A stretch of DNA of 64,000 nucleotides, from the NCBI GenBank assembly GCA_013792135.1, contig VMSP01000099.1, positions 1 to 64,000 on the forward strand, given 5' to 3'. This document shows, piece by piece, positions 9,076-18,038 of this stretch. The stretch is from Desulfocapsa sp. (GTDB taxonomy: Bacteria > Desulfobacterota > Desulfobulbia > Desulfobulbales > Desulfocapsaceae). How positions within the stretch are numbered: the stretch's first letter is position 1; each line of letters opens with the position of its first letter. Both the position numbers and the translations under genes were made by a program. The notes beneath the pieces are model-generated. The model saw only the letters and a list, made by a program, of their open reading frames with translations, was not told the DNA's origin and made no database searches.

Positions 9076-10853
9076 AGATCTCCCTGCAAAAATTTGTCCC
9101 CGGAGAGAATGTGCGGATGATGGTCATTGCCACCTTTATTGGCCTGATGGCCGGCATCAGCATTATTGTCTTTCGGACCGTGGTTGAAGGGATGGAAAAG
9201 TTTGTCTTTGAAGGCGGCAAAGAGCTATTGGGCATCAACAAGGGTGGATGGCACTTGCTGCTCCTGCCCCTGATCCCCATGGCCGGCATGGTCCTGCTGA
9301 TTCCACTCTCTCTGCTTTTCCCTGGAGAGGTAAACGGCTACACCTTCACCAAATTCCTGCGCAAAGTGAACCTGGAAGGCGGATACATCAAGGCCAGGAC
9401 CATCTCGCTCAAACTCATATCCACCGCCCTGACCATCGGCACAGGAAACTCCGCCGGCGTCGAGGGGCCCATTGCCGCCATCGGCGGGGCCATTGGCTCA
9501 CAGATTGGGCAAGTTTCCAAAGTATCCGGCGCCCGCATGAAGGTCTATATTGCCGCCGGTTGCGCCGGGGGTATTGCCGGTATCTTCAACGCCCCTTTGG
9601 CCGGCATCTTTTTTGCCTCAGAAATTGTCCTGCTGGGCACCTTTGAGATCTCATCTTTTTCCGCCCTGGTCATTGCCTCGGCCATATCCACGGTGGTCAC
9701 CAGGGCCTGGTATGGTGAAAACCCGGTTTTTTCCATACCGGCTTACCACATGGTCAACCCCTTTGTCGAGCTGCCACTCTACACCATCATGGCGGTGGTC
9801 ACCGGTCTGGTCGCCGTCTTTCATATCCGCATCTTTTACTTTATCCGCGACAAATACCAGGCCCTGCCCATCCATCCCCAGCTCAAGCCGCTGACCGGCG
9901 CCTTTATCATCGGATGCATAGGCATGGCTTATCCTCAGATCATGGGCAGTGGCTATCAGTTTATCGAGTCGGTTATGAATGGAAAAGGGACACTCTTCCT
10001 ACTCCTGGCCCTTATTTTCTTCAAGATTATAGCCACCGCCATCACCCTTGGCTCAGGCGGGGCCGGCGGTGTCTTTGCCCCTGCCCTGTTTATCGGGGCG
10101 ATGATCGGCGGCGCCTTCGGCCACGTAGCCAATATGATCTCTCCCACCATGACGGCTGACCCTGGCGCCTACGCCACCGTAGGCATCGGCACTTTTCTGG
10201 CCGCATCCACTCACGCGCCCATGACCGCCATCTTTCTGCTCTTCGAGATGACCGGTAACTACATGATCATCGTGCCGATTATGCTCACTTCCATTATCGC
10301 GACTATTGTCGCCAAGAAATTCAATGAAGACTCCATCGACACGGTGGATTTCACCCGCGAAGGCATTGACATCCATGAGGGCCGCGAAACAGCGATCATG
10401 AAATCGATCCGTGTGGGCAAGGCCATCACCGAAGATGTCGATTTTATCAGTGAAAAAGCGAACATCAATCACCTGCTGGAGATCTTCCGCATGGCCAAGG
10501 GAGGATTTTACTTTCCAGTGGTTGATGACTCAGGGAAGATGGTCGGAATCGTCTCCATGCAGGATGTGAAGAATATCCTGCACAAGGCAGAAGAAGAACG
10601 GGTCTGTTATCTGGTGGGCGGAATATGCAGCCGGGACGTGATCATGCTCACACCCGACGACTCACTCTATACAGCAATGCAACTCTTTGACATTAAAGGA
10701 ATTGAAGAGATCCCAGTGGTTGAAGATCTGAATAATAAATGGGTGGTCGGCATGCTCAAGCGCCGAGACGTGCTTGCGGCCTACAATCATGAAGTCTTGA
10801 AAAAAGGGATCAGTGAAAAGGCAGCTACGATCAGGATAACCTGTGGTGGTTGA
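9072..10853 (+). CDS. ClC-family chloride channel/transporter with two CBS domains
   Basis: This 593-residue protein has a ClC membrane domain (about 10-440) with the anion-binding signatures GTGNSAGVEGP (gating Glu retained) and GSGGAGGVFAPALFIG. A C-terminal cytoplasmic CBS pair follows (about 455-585; FYFPVVDDSGKMVGIV and EEIPVVEDLNNKWVVG). It moves Cl- and perhaps exchanges H+ across the inner membrane, with CBS domains likely sensing adenine nucleotides. Pairing with dgt is unusual, and a functional link is not obvious. Confidence 0.92.
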   Translation: MKISLQKFVPGENVRMMVIATFIGLMAGISIIVFRTVVEGMEKFVFEGGKELLGINKGGWHLLLLPLIPMAGMVLLIPLSLLFPGEVNGYTFTKFLRKVNLEGGYIKARTISLKLISTALTIGTGNSAGVEGPIAAIGGAIGSQIGQVSKVSGARMKVYIAAGCAGGIAGIFNAPLAGIFFASEIVLLGTFEISSFSALVIASAISTVVTRAWYGENPVFSIPAYHMVNPFVELPLYTIMAVVTGLVAVFHIRIFYFIRDKYQALPIHPQLKPLTGAFIIGCIGMAYPQIMGSGYQFIESVMNGKGTLFLLLALIFFKIIATAITLGSGGAGGVFAPALFIGAMIGGAFGHVANMISPTMTADPGAYATVGIGTFLAASTHAPMTAIFLLFEMTGNYMIIVPIMLTSIIATIVAKKFNEDSIDTVDFTREGIDIHEGRETAIMKSIRVGKAITEDVDFISEKANINHLLEIFRMAKGGFYFPVVDDSGKMVGIVSMQDVKNILHKAEEERVCYLVGGICSRDVIMLTPDDSLYTAMQLFDIKGIEEIPVVEDLNNKWVVGMLKRRDVLAAYNHEVLKKGISEKAATIRITCGG

Positions 10854-10971
10854 GCGCTGAGATCTTCTTGCATTCCATCATTTATTTATACAAACAATGG
10901 TAAAATCATGGTAAATGATTATTTGATTTACTGAAGTAACTGCAACGCATTGCATACCCTGTTTACACTAA

Positions 10972-11048
10972 GCGCTCGTAGCTCAGCTGGATAGAGCACT
11001 GGACTTCGAATCCAGGTGTCGGGGGTTCGAATCCCTCCGGGCGCACCA
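10972..11048 (+). tRNA. tRNA-Arg(TCG)
   Basis: This is a complete 77-nt cloverleaf with encoded CCA. Acceptor arm GCGCTCG pairs with CGGGCGC with one wobble. The D-loop is AGCTCAGCTGGATAGAGC. The anticodon loop CTTCGAA gives anticodon TCG at 11006-11008, and the T-arm is GGGGGTTCGAATCCCTC. The integrase lies directly downstream, so its 3' end is the probable attachment site. No second copy of the 3' end was seen near 33 kb. Confidence 0.97.
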
Positions 11049-11058
11049 ATAAAATCAA

Positions 11059-11098
11059 GGGGTTAACCAGAACAATCAACTGGTTAGCCCCTTTTTTT
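11059..11098 (+). terminator. Intrinsic terminator after tRNA-Arg
   Basis: A 12-bp stem (11059-11070 with 11080-11091; one mismatch) is followed by seven T residues at 11092-11098. It ends tRNA transcription and separates the tRNA from the integrase. Confidence 0.9.
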
Positions 11099-11204
11099 AT
11101 GCAATTTGTTCCATTCGCCATTGCTTTTTTCTGCTTTATTATTGTATAGTTTGACATCTAATTGGAACAAAAATGGAACAAAAAAAACGGTGGAAAACTA
11201 TACC

Positions 11205-12264
11205 ATGGCACGCATTCAGACTCGCAAAGGAAAAACCCGAACTACATTTACAGCTACTGTTAGAGTTAAAAACTTTGATCCAATAGCCAGGACATTTGAC
11301 ACTAAGGGAGAAGCAAAAAGCTGGGCTGCTGACATAGAAAGGGAAATGCGGATAGGACGATATCAGGACGTACGTCCTGCTGAAAAAACAATGTTTTCTG
11401 AAGTGTTAATTAGATATCTGGATCAAGTCTCAACTACAAAACGACCAAACTCAGAGCGTCGCGACAGGGACTCGGCCAAGGCGATCCTCACTAGTTTTGG
11501 TTCAGAAATCTCTTTAGCCGATATAAATCCGCAACGGTTGGCAACCTACCGTGATGCTCGGTTAAAAATTGTTTCTCCATCAACGATTCAAAAAGAATTT
11601 GCACTGCTTTCCCATATGTTCAATATAGCACGAAGGGAATGGGGGTTACAAATTAACAACCCAGTACCGGATGTAAATCGACCAAAGGTTCGTAACAGTC
11701 GAACTCGCTTTCTTACCAAAGAAGAGGCTCAAAGATTATTGGATTTCGCCCAAAAAAGTCGTAATAAAAATCTTTATCCTTACCTCTTGATCATGATGCA
11801 CACAGGAATGCGCCCAAGTGAAGCTGCAGGTTTAACATGGGGGGATATTGACTTGGACGCTCGACTCGTTAATCTTAAAATTACAAAAACCGACATGCGA
11901 TATGTCCCGCTTACAGAAATGGCTGAAAAAGCGTTCCGGTCCATTCGCCCAACTGATAGCGGAAGCGATATATATGTATTTCTACCACCGAGTAGTTTGT
12001 TAAAGACGTCTATTATACGTCCTAGTCTTCACTTCCGGCGGTCATTTGATACAGTCAGGGCCAAAGCAGGTCTCGAAGATGTACACCTCCACGACTTGCG
12101 CCATACCGCCGCCAGCCATCTCCTCATGGGCGGGGGTAGATATCAGAACTTTAGCGGAGATTCTGGGGCATAAAACACTACAGATGGTTCATCGCTATAC
12201 CCATCTTCTCAATGATCACAAATTGAAAGCTGTTGATCTGATCAACTCATTAGGACTGGAATAA
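11205..12264 (+). pseudogene. Tyrosine recombinase (integrase), frameshifted
   Basis: This phage/ICE-type integrase should have about 352 residues. The N-terminal arm-binding domain starts MARIQTRKGK at 11205. A core-binding SAM-like domain follows, then the catalytic domain with Arg in HTGMRPSEAAGL and HDLRHTAASHLLMGG. A run of five G at 12132-12136 carries one extra base. The frame closes at 12173, while the true continuation, VDIRTLAEILGHKTLQMVHRYTHL, with the final His and catalytic Tyr, is in another frame up to 12264. The protein is therefore inactive unless slippage or a sequencing error explains the homopolymer. The location beside tRNA-Arg fits site-specific integration. Confidence 0.88.
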
Positions 12265-12314
12265 AAAAATCAAATTGACTTTTCGATGGTGGATATATTC
12301 AAGGGAAATCGAAT

Positions 12315-12859
12315 TCAATCCTTGTTGTATCCGGCACGAACAGCATTTTCTATTCTGGCCACCTCATCATCGGCCAGAAAACTGTAAAAATCAGCCCGCT
12401 TCCGCGCAGAAAGCTGCCCATTGTTGTGCAGACAGAGCTGAATGAAAAGATCAGTGAGACGGTCGGGCATGTCAACAATAGATTGAATTTCCTGTTTCGT
12501 CCTATCGTAGCTTACCAAGAAATCAAGCTCCTCCACCAACTCCTTTTCAATGGTTAGGCGGACAAAATCGCACAGTACCTCCACCTGGGCCGTCATGTCG
12601 ATGTATTGATACCCAGTCTCTCCCTGCACTGTCATCTGCCCGACATCATCTATCGTGTATTCGATAAACTCATAATCGAGCGTGAAAATAATTCCAGAGG
12701 AGAATCGTAGAGTGCCGGATTTTTCAGCATGGCGGCAGAAACAGGGAACATCAACCCTTTCGGAATCAGTCCACGCCGTGACAAAATATCGTGAATGAGA
12801 AACCGATGGATACGGCCGGTTTCAAAACAACGACAGACTATATCCGAAATCTGTATCAC
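12315..12859 (-). pseudogene. Decayed Fic-family protein (C-terminal remnant)
   Basis: Two adjoining minus-strand frames (12650-12859 and 12315-12635) together resemble the C-terminal half of a Fic/Doc-family protein. The first has TGRIHRFLIHDILSRRGLIPKG, like the segment following the Fic active-site loop, but the HPFxxGNGR loop itself is degraded (CRCFETGR). The second continues EYTIDDVGQMTVQGETG after a frame change near 12660-12690. The N-terminal part is missing. No AMP-transferase activity is expected; it is a cargo relic of the element. Confidence 0.65.
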
Positions 12860-12877
12860 TGCATGGCTGATCTGCCA

Positions 12878-13474
12878 TTACCGAAAACCATGCACACATT
12901 TGCGTGACGAACCATTTTCTTTTTCACAATCAGTCTGTTTTTCCAAGATGGCAAGTCGTGCCTCAATCTCTCTTAATTGATTTTTCAACGCCTCATTTTC
13001 TTTCTTGGTGCTAACCATATCATGAACCGCACCAATGAAATCAGACATAAGATTATCATAGCCGCCACCAGCGTTAAGTATCTCAATTACCTGTATGATT
13101 TTATCAGGGATACTTAATGGCGGCAGCTCTTGCTTTGGGGCAAGGTCAAATTTACTGATATCTTTTGTCTGTTCGTTAAGATGGGGGAAACTCGAAAGTA
13201 CCTCTGTCGTCTTATTTGTTTTCAATACAGAAATATATTCCCCACTCAATATGCATCGCCCAAGCGATAGCATCTCCTCAAATGTCATCTTGAAATGATC
13301 GGCAATTCTTTCCCGAATTTTGTCTGACCCAAGCTTTCGTTGTTTGACAATAGCGTTCAAGTAGCCGCGATCGATCTGCTGTTCATTAGCAAGACGAGTT
13401 TGCGCCCCCCTACCCTCCTCACTCAACAAGTGAGTCAATGCGGCATGAAATTGTTTGGCAACGGATTGAATCAT
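12878..13474 (-). CDS. HTH regulator with C-terminal coiled coil (repressor-like)
   Basis: This 198-residue protein has a helix-turn-helix at about residues 20-70 (TRLANEQQIDRGYLNAIVKQRKLGSDKIRE), similar to phage and XRE-type repressors. A linker and a Glu/Lys-rich coiled coil (about 150-185) follow. The final residues may run into the degraded Fic region, so the original C-terminus may be changed. It is divergently arranged with the small HTH gene at 13583, an arrangement like CI/Cro pairs that control element excision or transfer. Confidence 0.6.
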   Translation of the reverse strand: MIQSVAKQFHAALTHLLSEEGRGAQTRLANEQQIDRGYLNAIVKQRKLGSDKIRERIADHFKMTFEEMLSLGRCILSGEYISVLKTNKTTEVLSSFPHLNEQTKDISKFDLAPKQELPPLSIPDKIIQVIEILNAGGGYDNLMSDFIGAVHDMVSTKKENEALKNQLREIEARLAILEKQTDCEKENGSSRKCVHGFR

Positions 13475-13486
13475 GAGTCAATAATA

Positions 13487-13498
13487 GAGCAAATGCTC
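13487..13498. promoter_or_regulatory. Dyad in the divergent regulator intergenic region
   Basis: GAGCA and TGCTC arms with a 2-bp spacer sit 13 bp upstream of the leftward regulator gene, where an autorepressor operator would be expected. On the plus strand, TTGACT (13548-13553) with TAAAAA 16 bp later is a weak promoter for the rightward gene. Assignment is tentative. Confidence 0.35.
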
Positions 13499-13582
13499 AA
13501 GAAATTCAAGAAAAAAATCATTTTTCGCATATTTGGTCAATTTTAATTTGACTTTATTTCTCAAATACATAAAAAATAGACC

Positions 13583-13801
13583 ATGCGCACACCAAAAAAG
13601 AAAACAACAAAAAAGAAAATAGCCATGATGGCCAACATTGGCCCTGACTTTTTCAGTCATATCATACGGGGTCGGCGTCGGTGTCCACCTTCGGTCGCGG
13701 TACGCCTGGAGGAGGTCACTGGTATTGATAGATCTGTTTGGGTGTGGGAATCTCCAGAAGAAATCAGAAAAACTGTTGAGCAATTTATATATTCTAAATG
13801 A
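13583..13801 (+). CDS. Small Cro-like HTH protein
   Basis: This 72-residue basic protein has a Lys-rich N-terminus followed by an HTH reading IGPDFFSHIIRGRRRCPPSVAVRLEEVTG, with the ERLEEATGI-type third and fourth helices common in small XRE regulators. It is divergent from the larger regulator at 13474, and the two are probably the genetic switch of the element. The start codon is close to the inferred promoter, leaving a very short leader. Confidence 0.65.
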   Translation: MRTPKKKTTKKKIAMMANIGPDFFSHIIRGRRRCPPSVAVRLEEVTGIDRSVWVWESPEEIRKTVEQFIYSK

Positions 13802-13808
13802 GACAATT

Positions 13809-14129
13809 ATGGATATTGATATCAGGTTGGCAGCAATAGAAGAAAGTCAAAAACGGATAATTGACCTTTTGGTCAATAAAATAAAATCTCCTGGGATGAT
13901 GAGTCTAAAAGAGGCCGCTCAATATGTTGGTTTTTCGCCGGATCATTTTCGACGGCTTGCCGTAGAACAACGAATAATTCCATATTCAAGACCATCTGAA
14001 CAACAAAAAGGGAAGTTGCTTTTCCGAAGAATTGATCTCGATATTTTTTTAGAAAAATCAATCAAAGGGGAAAAGTCAAAGCAGCAACTTGGCCGCAGAA
14101 GAAAATCGACTGTAATTTTAACACGGTAG
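13809..14129 (+). CDS. HTH_17 (excisionase-like) DNA-binding protein
   Basis: This 106-residue protein starts at the ATG at 13809, as the longer upstream frame overlaps the Cro-like gene. A short coiled coil (IRLAAIEESQKRIIDLL) precedes the MerR-like excisionase helix-turn-helix SLKEAAQYVGFSPDHFRRLA and the FRRIDLDIFLEKS wing. The tail is basic. HTH_17 proteins in integrative elements often act as recombination directionality factors or activators. Either role is inference. Confidence 0.7.
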   Translation: MDIDIRLAAIEESQKRIIDLLVNKIKSPGMMSLKEAAQYVGFSPDHFRRLAVEQRIIPYSRPSEQQKGKLLFRRIDLDIFLEKSIKGEKSKQQLGRRRKSTVILTR

Positions 14130-14133
14130 ATAT

Positions 14134-14676
14134 GTGACTGCAGAAAAAGAAATAATCTGGCAACTGGCTCAATCCTGGGTGCGCTCCAACAGGGTGTTGA
14201 TATGGTGCATAGCCGCACCATATTATCGGTATATGTCATGCGATTCTTACGACTTGGCAGGAGAGGCCCAACTCGTTGCGTACCAGGTAATTTCAGTCTT
14301 AATCGATCAAAACAAGGATTTGTCTTTTACGAGTAAGTATTTTCGTATTGTCTTTCGCACCAGATGCATCCAAATGGCTGCCGGTGTTGCATTAGCAAAC
14401 GAACCAATGACAACCATGTCAATGCATAAAGAGCAATATCCATATTTGGATAAGCCTTCTGATCTGGATGAATCAGTCATTGCCGAAGCATTGTCTGCAC
14501 TGACTAATCGACAAAGGCTGGTTTCCCGGTGGATTCTTTCACAACCAAAACCCGTCAGCTTTAACACAATTGCCGATCATTTTGGCATTCATGTTCAATC
14601 AGTTAGAAGAATTTTATCCCATATTATCAAGAGAATAGAAGGTTATGGACATCAAAGAATATGCGAGGACCTCTAA
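14134..14676 (+). CDS. Sigma-70 region-4-like protein of the element
   Basis: This 180-residue protein starts at GTG. Its C-terminal 60 residues (EALSALTNRQRLVSRWILSQ, then SFNTIADHFGIHVQSVRRIL) have the layout of sigma region 4: an 'RQR' helix, then a helix-turn-helix. The N-terminal half contains a weak region-2-like helical stretch (DLAGEAQLVAYQVISVLIDQ). It may be a divergent sigma factor or sigma-like activator for tra genes. It is the second of three co-directional regulatory genes before the tra operon and overlaps the next gene by 32 bp. Confidence 0.55.
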   Translation: MTAEKEIIWQLAQSWVRSNRVLIWCIAAPYYRYMSCDSYDLAGEAQLVAYQVISVLIDQNKDLSFTSKYFRIVFRTRCIQMAAGVALANEPMTTMSMHKEQYPYLDKPSDLDESVIAEALSALTNRQRLVSRWILSQPKPVSFNTIADHFGIHVQSVRRILSHIIKRIEGYGHQRICEDL

Positions 14677-15118
14677 AATTCCGCTTAAAACACTACGCTG
14701 GATAGCAAAGAAAGAGATTATCAGCGATCCGCTCACGGACAACGAATTGATCGGTCTGGAATTGTTGGAAAACATTTGGGGTAAAAGAGAGGTCATACGC
14801 CCACAAATACGGCAATTGAGCCTAAAAAACAGAAAAGCACTTATTGACACCTGTGATCTGGATACAAAATGGGAACGCTATGCGTATTCCAGGTTCATGA
14901 ACCTGGAATCAGACAAACGTCTTTTCATGAAAACCCTGATACTAGAAATTGAATTAACCTTTCGCTTCAAGTTGTCAATTTTTGAGATTAAAAAACTTTA
15001 TAGAATACGAAAGAGAGTCCATAGAGCCAAAGAAAGACAAGCTCAAAATCTTCAACATGAGATCATGGAAAAGTCGAATAATGACCCTGGAAAAAGTGAA
15101 ATTGTAGCTACAAAATGA
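14645..15118 (+). CDS. Putative MerR-like HTH protein, function unknown
   Basis: This 157-residue basic protein has an N-terminal MDIKEYARTSKIPLKTLRWIAKKEII, which resembles a MerR/HTH_17 recognition module. The rest is helical, with a long C-terminal basic helix (EIKKLYRIRKRVHRAKERQAQN). No enzyme motif was found. Overlap with the sigma-like gene suggests co-translation and a joint regulatory role. Confidence 0.5.
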   Translation: MDIKEYARTSKIPLKTLRWIAKKEIISDPLTDNELIGLELLENIWGKREVIRPQIRQLSLKNRKALIDTCDLDTKWERYAYSRFMNLESDKRLFMKTLILEIELTFRFKLSIFEIKKLYRIRKRVHRAKERQAQNLQHEIMEKSNNDPGKSEIVATK

Positions 15119-15128
15119 CCATGAAAAG

Positions 15129-15713
15129 ATGCGACAAAAACATGAACTAATAAAAAGAAACAGTAGTTTCTTTAATGCGACAGAAATGATGACTCAAGCC
15201 AAAAAACAAGCTCAAAAAATCTTCCTGATTATCGGAATATTTTTTATGCTCACCAGTCCAGTTTTTGGGTTTGAAATCCGGCAGGATTTATACAGCTATT
15301 CGTCCGCCATAAACACATCTATACAAATTCCAATCCATCCAACTTTCATCATTGCCAGGCAACCATCTTTTTACGCCCGCCCAGAAAGCCGGCCGTTTCC
15401 TGTGGTTTATTTTGACCAGGGTAGCGCATGGTTATCACCGGATGCCAGCAATAAACTTCTCATAGACTTGCAGGAGTGTTGTGCATCCTGCCCTCTCTAC
15501 CTCACTGGCTATACCTGTTCGATTGGAATCGAAAACCAGAACATGAAACTTTCCAGGTATCGGGCTGAGGCTGTTGCCGCCCTGCTTCGGAAAAATAGTT
15601 ACAAGGTGGCCTCGGTGGAAGGAAAAGGAATGATTTACGGGAGCAACCTCGAAAAGAACCGCAGGGTGGAGATAAGACTTACGAAAAAACAACCTATAGG
15701 GGCCAAACTTTAA
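15129..15713 (+). CDS. OmpA-like (peptidoglycan-associated) protein
   Basis: The protein has up to 194 residues. The likely mature product begins after a signal peptide IFLIIGIFFMLTSPVFG; an internal start at ATG 15186/15189 would give a more normal signal. The C-terminal half has an OmpA-like fold with VVYFDQGSAWLSPDASNKL, GYTCSIGIENQNMKLSRYRA and NRRVEIRL, the residues that bind diaminopimelate in peptidoglycan. It could anchor the conjugation apparatus to the cell wall. It is directly upstream of the pilin gene. Confidence 0.7.
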   Translation: MRQKHELIKRNSSFFNATEMMTQAKKQAQKIFLIIGIFFMLTSPVFGFEIRQDLYSYSSAINTSIQIPIHPTFIIARQPSFYARPESRPFPVVYFDQGSAWLSPDASNKLLIDLQECCASCPLYLTGYTCSIGIENQNMKLSRYRAEAVAALLRKNSYKVASVEGKGMIYGSNLEKNRRVEIRLTKKQPIGAKL

Positions 15714-15847
15714 CGATTACCTCTCGCAACGCCCCTATGGTCATTCAGACGAAACTTTTCAGCTACAGAGCGAATAGACCCTTTCTGCCAACAGAATTAA
15801 AAAACGCACAAACTCGTGCAACAACTGCAACAAAAGGAGAAGCAATC

Positions 15848-16141
15848 ATGAAAAAAATTACCTTTTTCGCCATGTTAACCGTTTTACTGCTCCAGGCAGT
15901 CAATGTTTTCGCTATGACAACTCCGGCGACTGGTTCCTTTGCCTATGACCTGTACGATATTGCGGTCACTCAGATTTTACTTGGTCCTATTGGATTTGTC
16001 GCGGGTGTCGCCTCTATGGTTTTTGCAGCCATCCTTGCTATCCGGCAGATGATTCTCCCTGCTGCAGGTGTTGTCCTTGGGGGTGCATTTCTGCTTTCCG
16101 CTGATACCGTTGTACAGTCTATCGGCGCTTTAATCCTGTAA
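15848..16141 (+). CDS. traA: F-type pilin precursor TraA
   Basis: This 97-residue protein starts at ATG 15848, with AAAGGAGA seven bases before it. The leader peptide MKKITFFAMLTVLLLQAVNVFA is followed by a mature region with two hydrophobic helices (QILLGPIGFVAGVASMVFAAI and LPAAGVVLGGAFLLSADTVV), the layout of VirB2/TraA pilins. It is the first gene of the secretion operon, immediately before traL, as in F and SXT. The sequence is weakly conserved in this family, and the call rests on size, helices and position. Confidence 0.75.
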   Translation: MKKITFFAMLTVLLLQAVNVFAMTTPATGSFAYDLYDIAVTQILLGPIGFVAGVASMVFAAILAIRQMILPAAGVVLGGAFLLSADTVVQSIGALIL

Positions 16142-16162
16142 TGAGACCATAGAGGTTAAGCA

Positions 16163-16432
16163 ATGATTGCCAGAAAGTTTCCACAATACCTATCTAAACC
16201 GTTTCAAGTGCTGTGGTTTGAGGTGGATGAGCTGGTCTTGTTCCTCTTCTTCCTTACCCTGTCATTGCTCTACGGCAAGTTAATGTGGCTGATTTTCCTG
16301 GTATCTCAGTATTCCTACACCAAGACTAAACGCTCTCAGGCACGGGGATTCTTGAAGCATGTCCTTTATGTCTTTGGCCTGGTCAAGATGAACAACTATC
16401 CCGACTATTTCCAGCAGGAGTTTCACGAGTGA
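16163..16432 (+). CDS. traL: T4SS protein TraL
   Basis: This 89-residue membrane protein starts MIARKFPQYLSKPFQVLWFEVDEL, the usual beginning of F-type TraL. A hydrophobic segment (about 27-50) follows, then a basic region with GLVKMNNYPDYFQQEF, close to the conserved family C-terminus. TraL is the VirB3-like inner-membrane component needed for pilus assembly. Its stop overlaps the GTG start of traE by 4 bp. Confidence 0.88.
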   Translation: MIARKFPQYLSKPFQVLWFEVDELVLFLFFLTLSLLYGKLMWLIFLVSQYSYTKTKRSQARGFLKHVLYVFGLVKMNNYPDYFQQEFHE

Positions 16433-17088
16433 AAGCAGATATTTTCGTACAAAAAACCAGCAATCTATACCTTGAAAACCGACTGCTTAAATTTGCTATC
16501 GGGGCTATGGCTGTAGCCGTCTGCTTCAACTCCTTTATGGTGTATCGGGCTGTTAAATATCAACGTGTTGTGCTGATTCCACCCGCTATGACCGGCACGG
16601 TTGAGTTCGTCCAGGGCAAGCCTACTGAGGCTTACATCAAAGATATGAGCAGAAAGATTGTCAACTTGGCTACTACCTATTCCCCACCCACGGCCAGAGG
16701 GCAGTTTGATGATCTGCTCTCTCTCTATACTTCTGAAGCCTATCCCGAAGCCTCAAAAAGCTGGTACTCCTTGGCGGGTCGCATTGAAGAATCACAAGTA
16801 AGTTCGACATTTTACATGGAGACAATCACTTTAGGTGAAGGCACTATCGAGATGTTTGGGAATTTAGTCCAGTTTGCTGGAGACACAAAACTCGAAACGG
16901 CAGCCAAAACCTTTGTGGTCGCTTATCGCATCCGTGATGGTCGTTTTGAGATTAGCGAGTTCAAGGAGAAGAATCTCAGGGCGGACGCGGACAAACTTAA
17001 AGAGGAAGCAGAAACAGAAGCACAGCTCAAGAAAAACGCAGATGCAAAAATGAAGATTGACAAGCAAGCGGAGATGGAAACGAAATGA
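16429..17088 (+). CDS. traE: T4SS protein TraE (VirB8-like)
   Basis: This 219-residue protein starts at GTG. One transmembrane helix (about 23-45) is followed by a periplasmic domain resembling F TraE/VirB8 (LIPPAMTGTVEFVQGKPTEAY, then SFYMETITLGEGTIEMFGNL). The last 40 residues form a highly charged Lys/Glu/Ala coiled tail (KLKEEAETEAQLKKNADAKM) that extends beyond the usual family end. It forms part of the inner-membrane complex. Confidence 0.85.
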   Translation: MKADIFVQKTSNLYLENRLLKFAIGAMAVAVCFNSFMVYRAVKYQRVVLIPPAMTGTVEFVQGKPTEAYIKDMSRKIVNLATTYSPPTARGQFDDLLSLYTSEAYPEASKSWYSLAGRIEESQVSSTFYMETITLGEGTIEMFGNLVQFAGDTKLETAAKTFVVAYRIRDGRFEISEFKEKNLRADADKLKEEAETEAQLKKNADAKMKIDKQAEMETK

Positions 17089-18038
17089 AGAAAATCGTAC
17101 GAATAAGCCTGTGCCTGCTTTTGGCTGCCTCCTCGGTGCAAGCTAAAGAAACAGCTGTTCCACCCCCACTTGCTACAGCTCCACCTGCTACAACTCATGT
17201 GGCTGATTTGGTGGGGCAAGCAAAACAAGAAGAACAAGCACATGACCTGAAAGACCAGACCTCTATTCTCTCACCACAAGCCCAAGAGTCTCCGGTAATA
17301 AGAGAGCCAAAACCAATCAAGCCTTCAAAAGATTCAACCGCAGCCTTTGATGAACCAGTACCAGTCAACTTCATTGCCCCTGAGATGCCAACAATTGTCC
17401 AGTTGTCCAATCGTGACATCAACCGGATTGTCTGTTCCGGGCCGATGAGCGATCTGATTTATTCTGAAGAAAAAGGCGTTACTGGTCATTTCTCCGGCAA
17501 TAGTGCCTTTATCAAATTCAAGGCCGAGGAGTTCAACGGCCAGCTAAGCTATGCAGAGACTCCCAGCGAGTTGTTTATTGTCTGCAATGGCGCAGTTTAT
17601 ACCCTGATTGCGGAACCTCACGAGATCCCATCTGTGACCCTGCATCTGGCCGCACCAGCAAAGGATGTTTTCAAAAAGAATATCGACCATTACAAAAACA
17701 TGCCTTTGGAAAAGCAGGTCTTGCAAATCATCCGTGAAGGTTACGAAGGCGGCTATCCATCTAGCTACAAGGTATCAAATGCGAACACTCTTATTCCCCT
17801 GTGTGGTGATCTTATGGTCAACCTGTTGCAGACCGTAGATGTGGAAGGGGCAGGATTACGATTGAAGCAATACAAGGTTGCCTCTACCAAGGGAGAAACA
17901 ATGGAATTGCAGGAAAAAACCTTCTTGTCGCTTGGTATCAGTGAATCTATCCTGGCCGTGGCCATAGAAGATCATGTTTTGAATACCGGCGAGGCAACCA
18001 GGGTGTTTGTGGTTGAGAAACGGGAGCAATCGCAATGA
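17085..18038 (+). CDS. traK: T4SS secretin-like protein TraK (VirB9-like)
   Basis: The protein has 317 residues, with a signal peptide (1-20) and a Pro/Ala-rich linker of about 85 residues. The TraK domain starts near VQLSNRDINRIVCSGPMSDLI and continues with ELFIVCNGAVYTLIAEP. The C-terminal domain has the VirB9-type beta fold. TraK, TraB and TraV make the outer-membrane core ring. It overlaps traE and traB by 4 bp each, so the operon is tightly coupled. Confidence 0.88.
   Translation: MKKIVRISLCLLLAASSVQAKETAVPPPLATAPPATTHVADLVGQAKQEEQAHDLKDQTSILSPQAQESPVIREPKPIKPSKDSTAAFDEPVPVNFIAPEMPTIVQLSNRDINRIVCSGPMSDLIYSEEKGVTGHFSGNSAFIKFKAEEFNGQLSYAETPSELFIVCNGAVYTLIAEPHEIPSVTLHLAAPAKDVFKKNIDHYKNMPLEKQVLQIIREGYEGGYPSSYKVSNANTLIPLCGDLMVNLLQTVDVEGAGLRLKQYKVASTKGETMELQEKTFLSLGISESILAVAIEDHVLNTGEATRVFVVEKREQSQ

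Noticed and set aside
10963-11157. Minus-strand frame across tRNA-Arg with LVRPEGFEPPTPGF
   Set aside because: This is the well-known spurious translation of a tRNA, not a gene.
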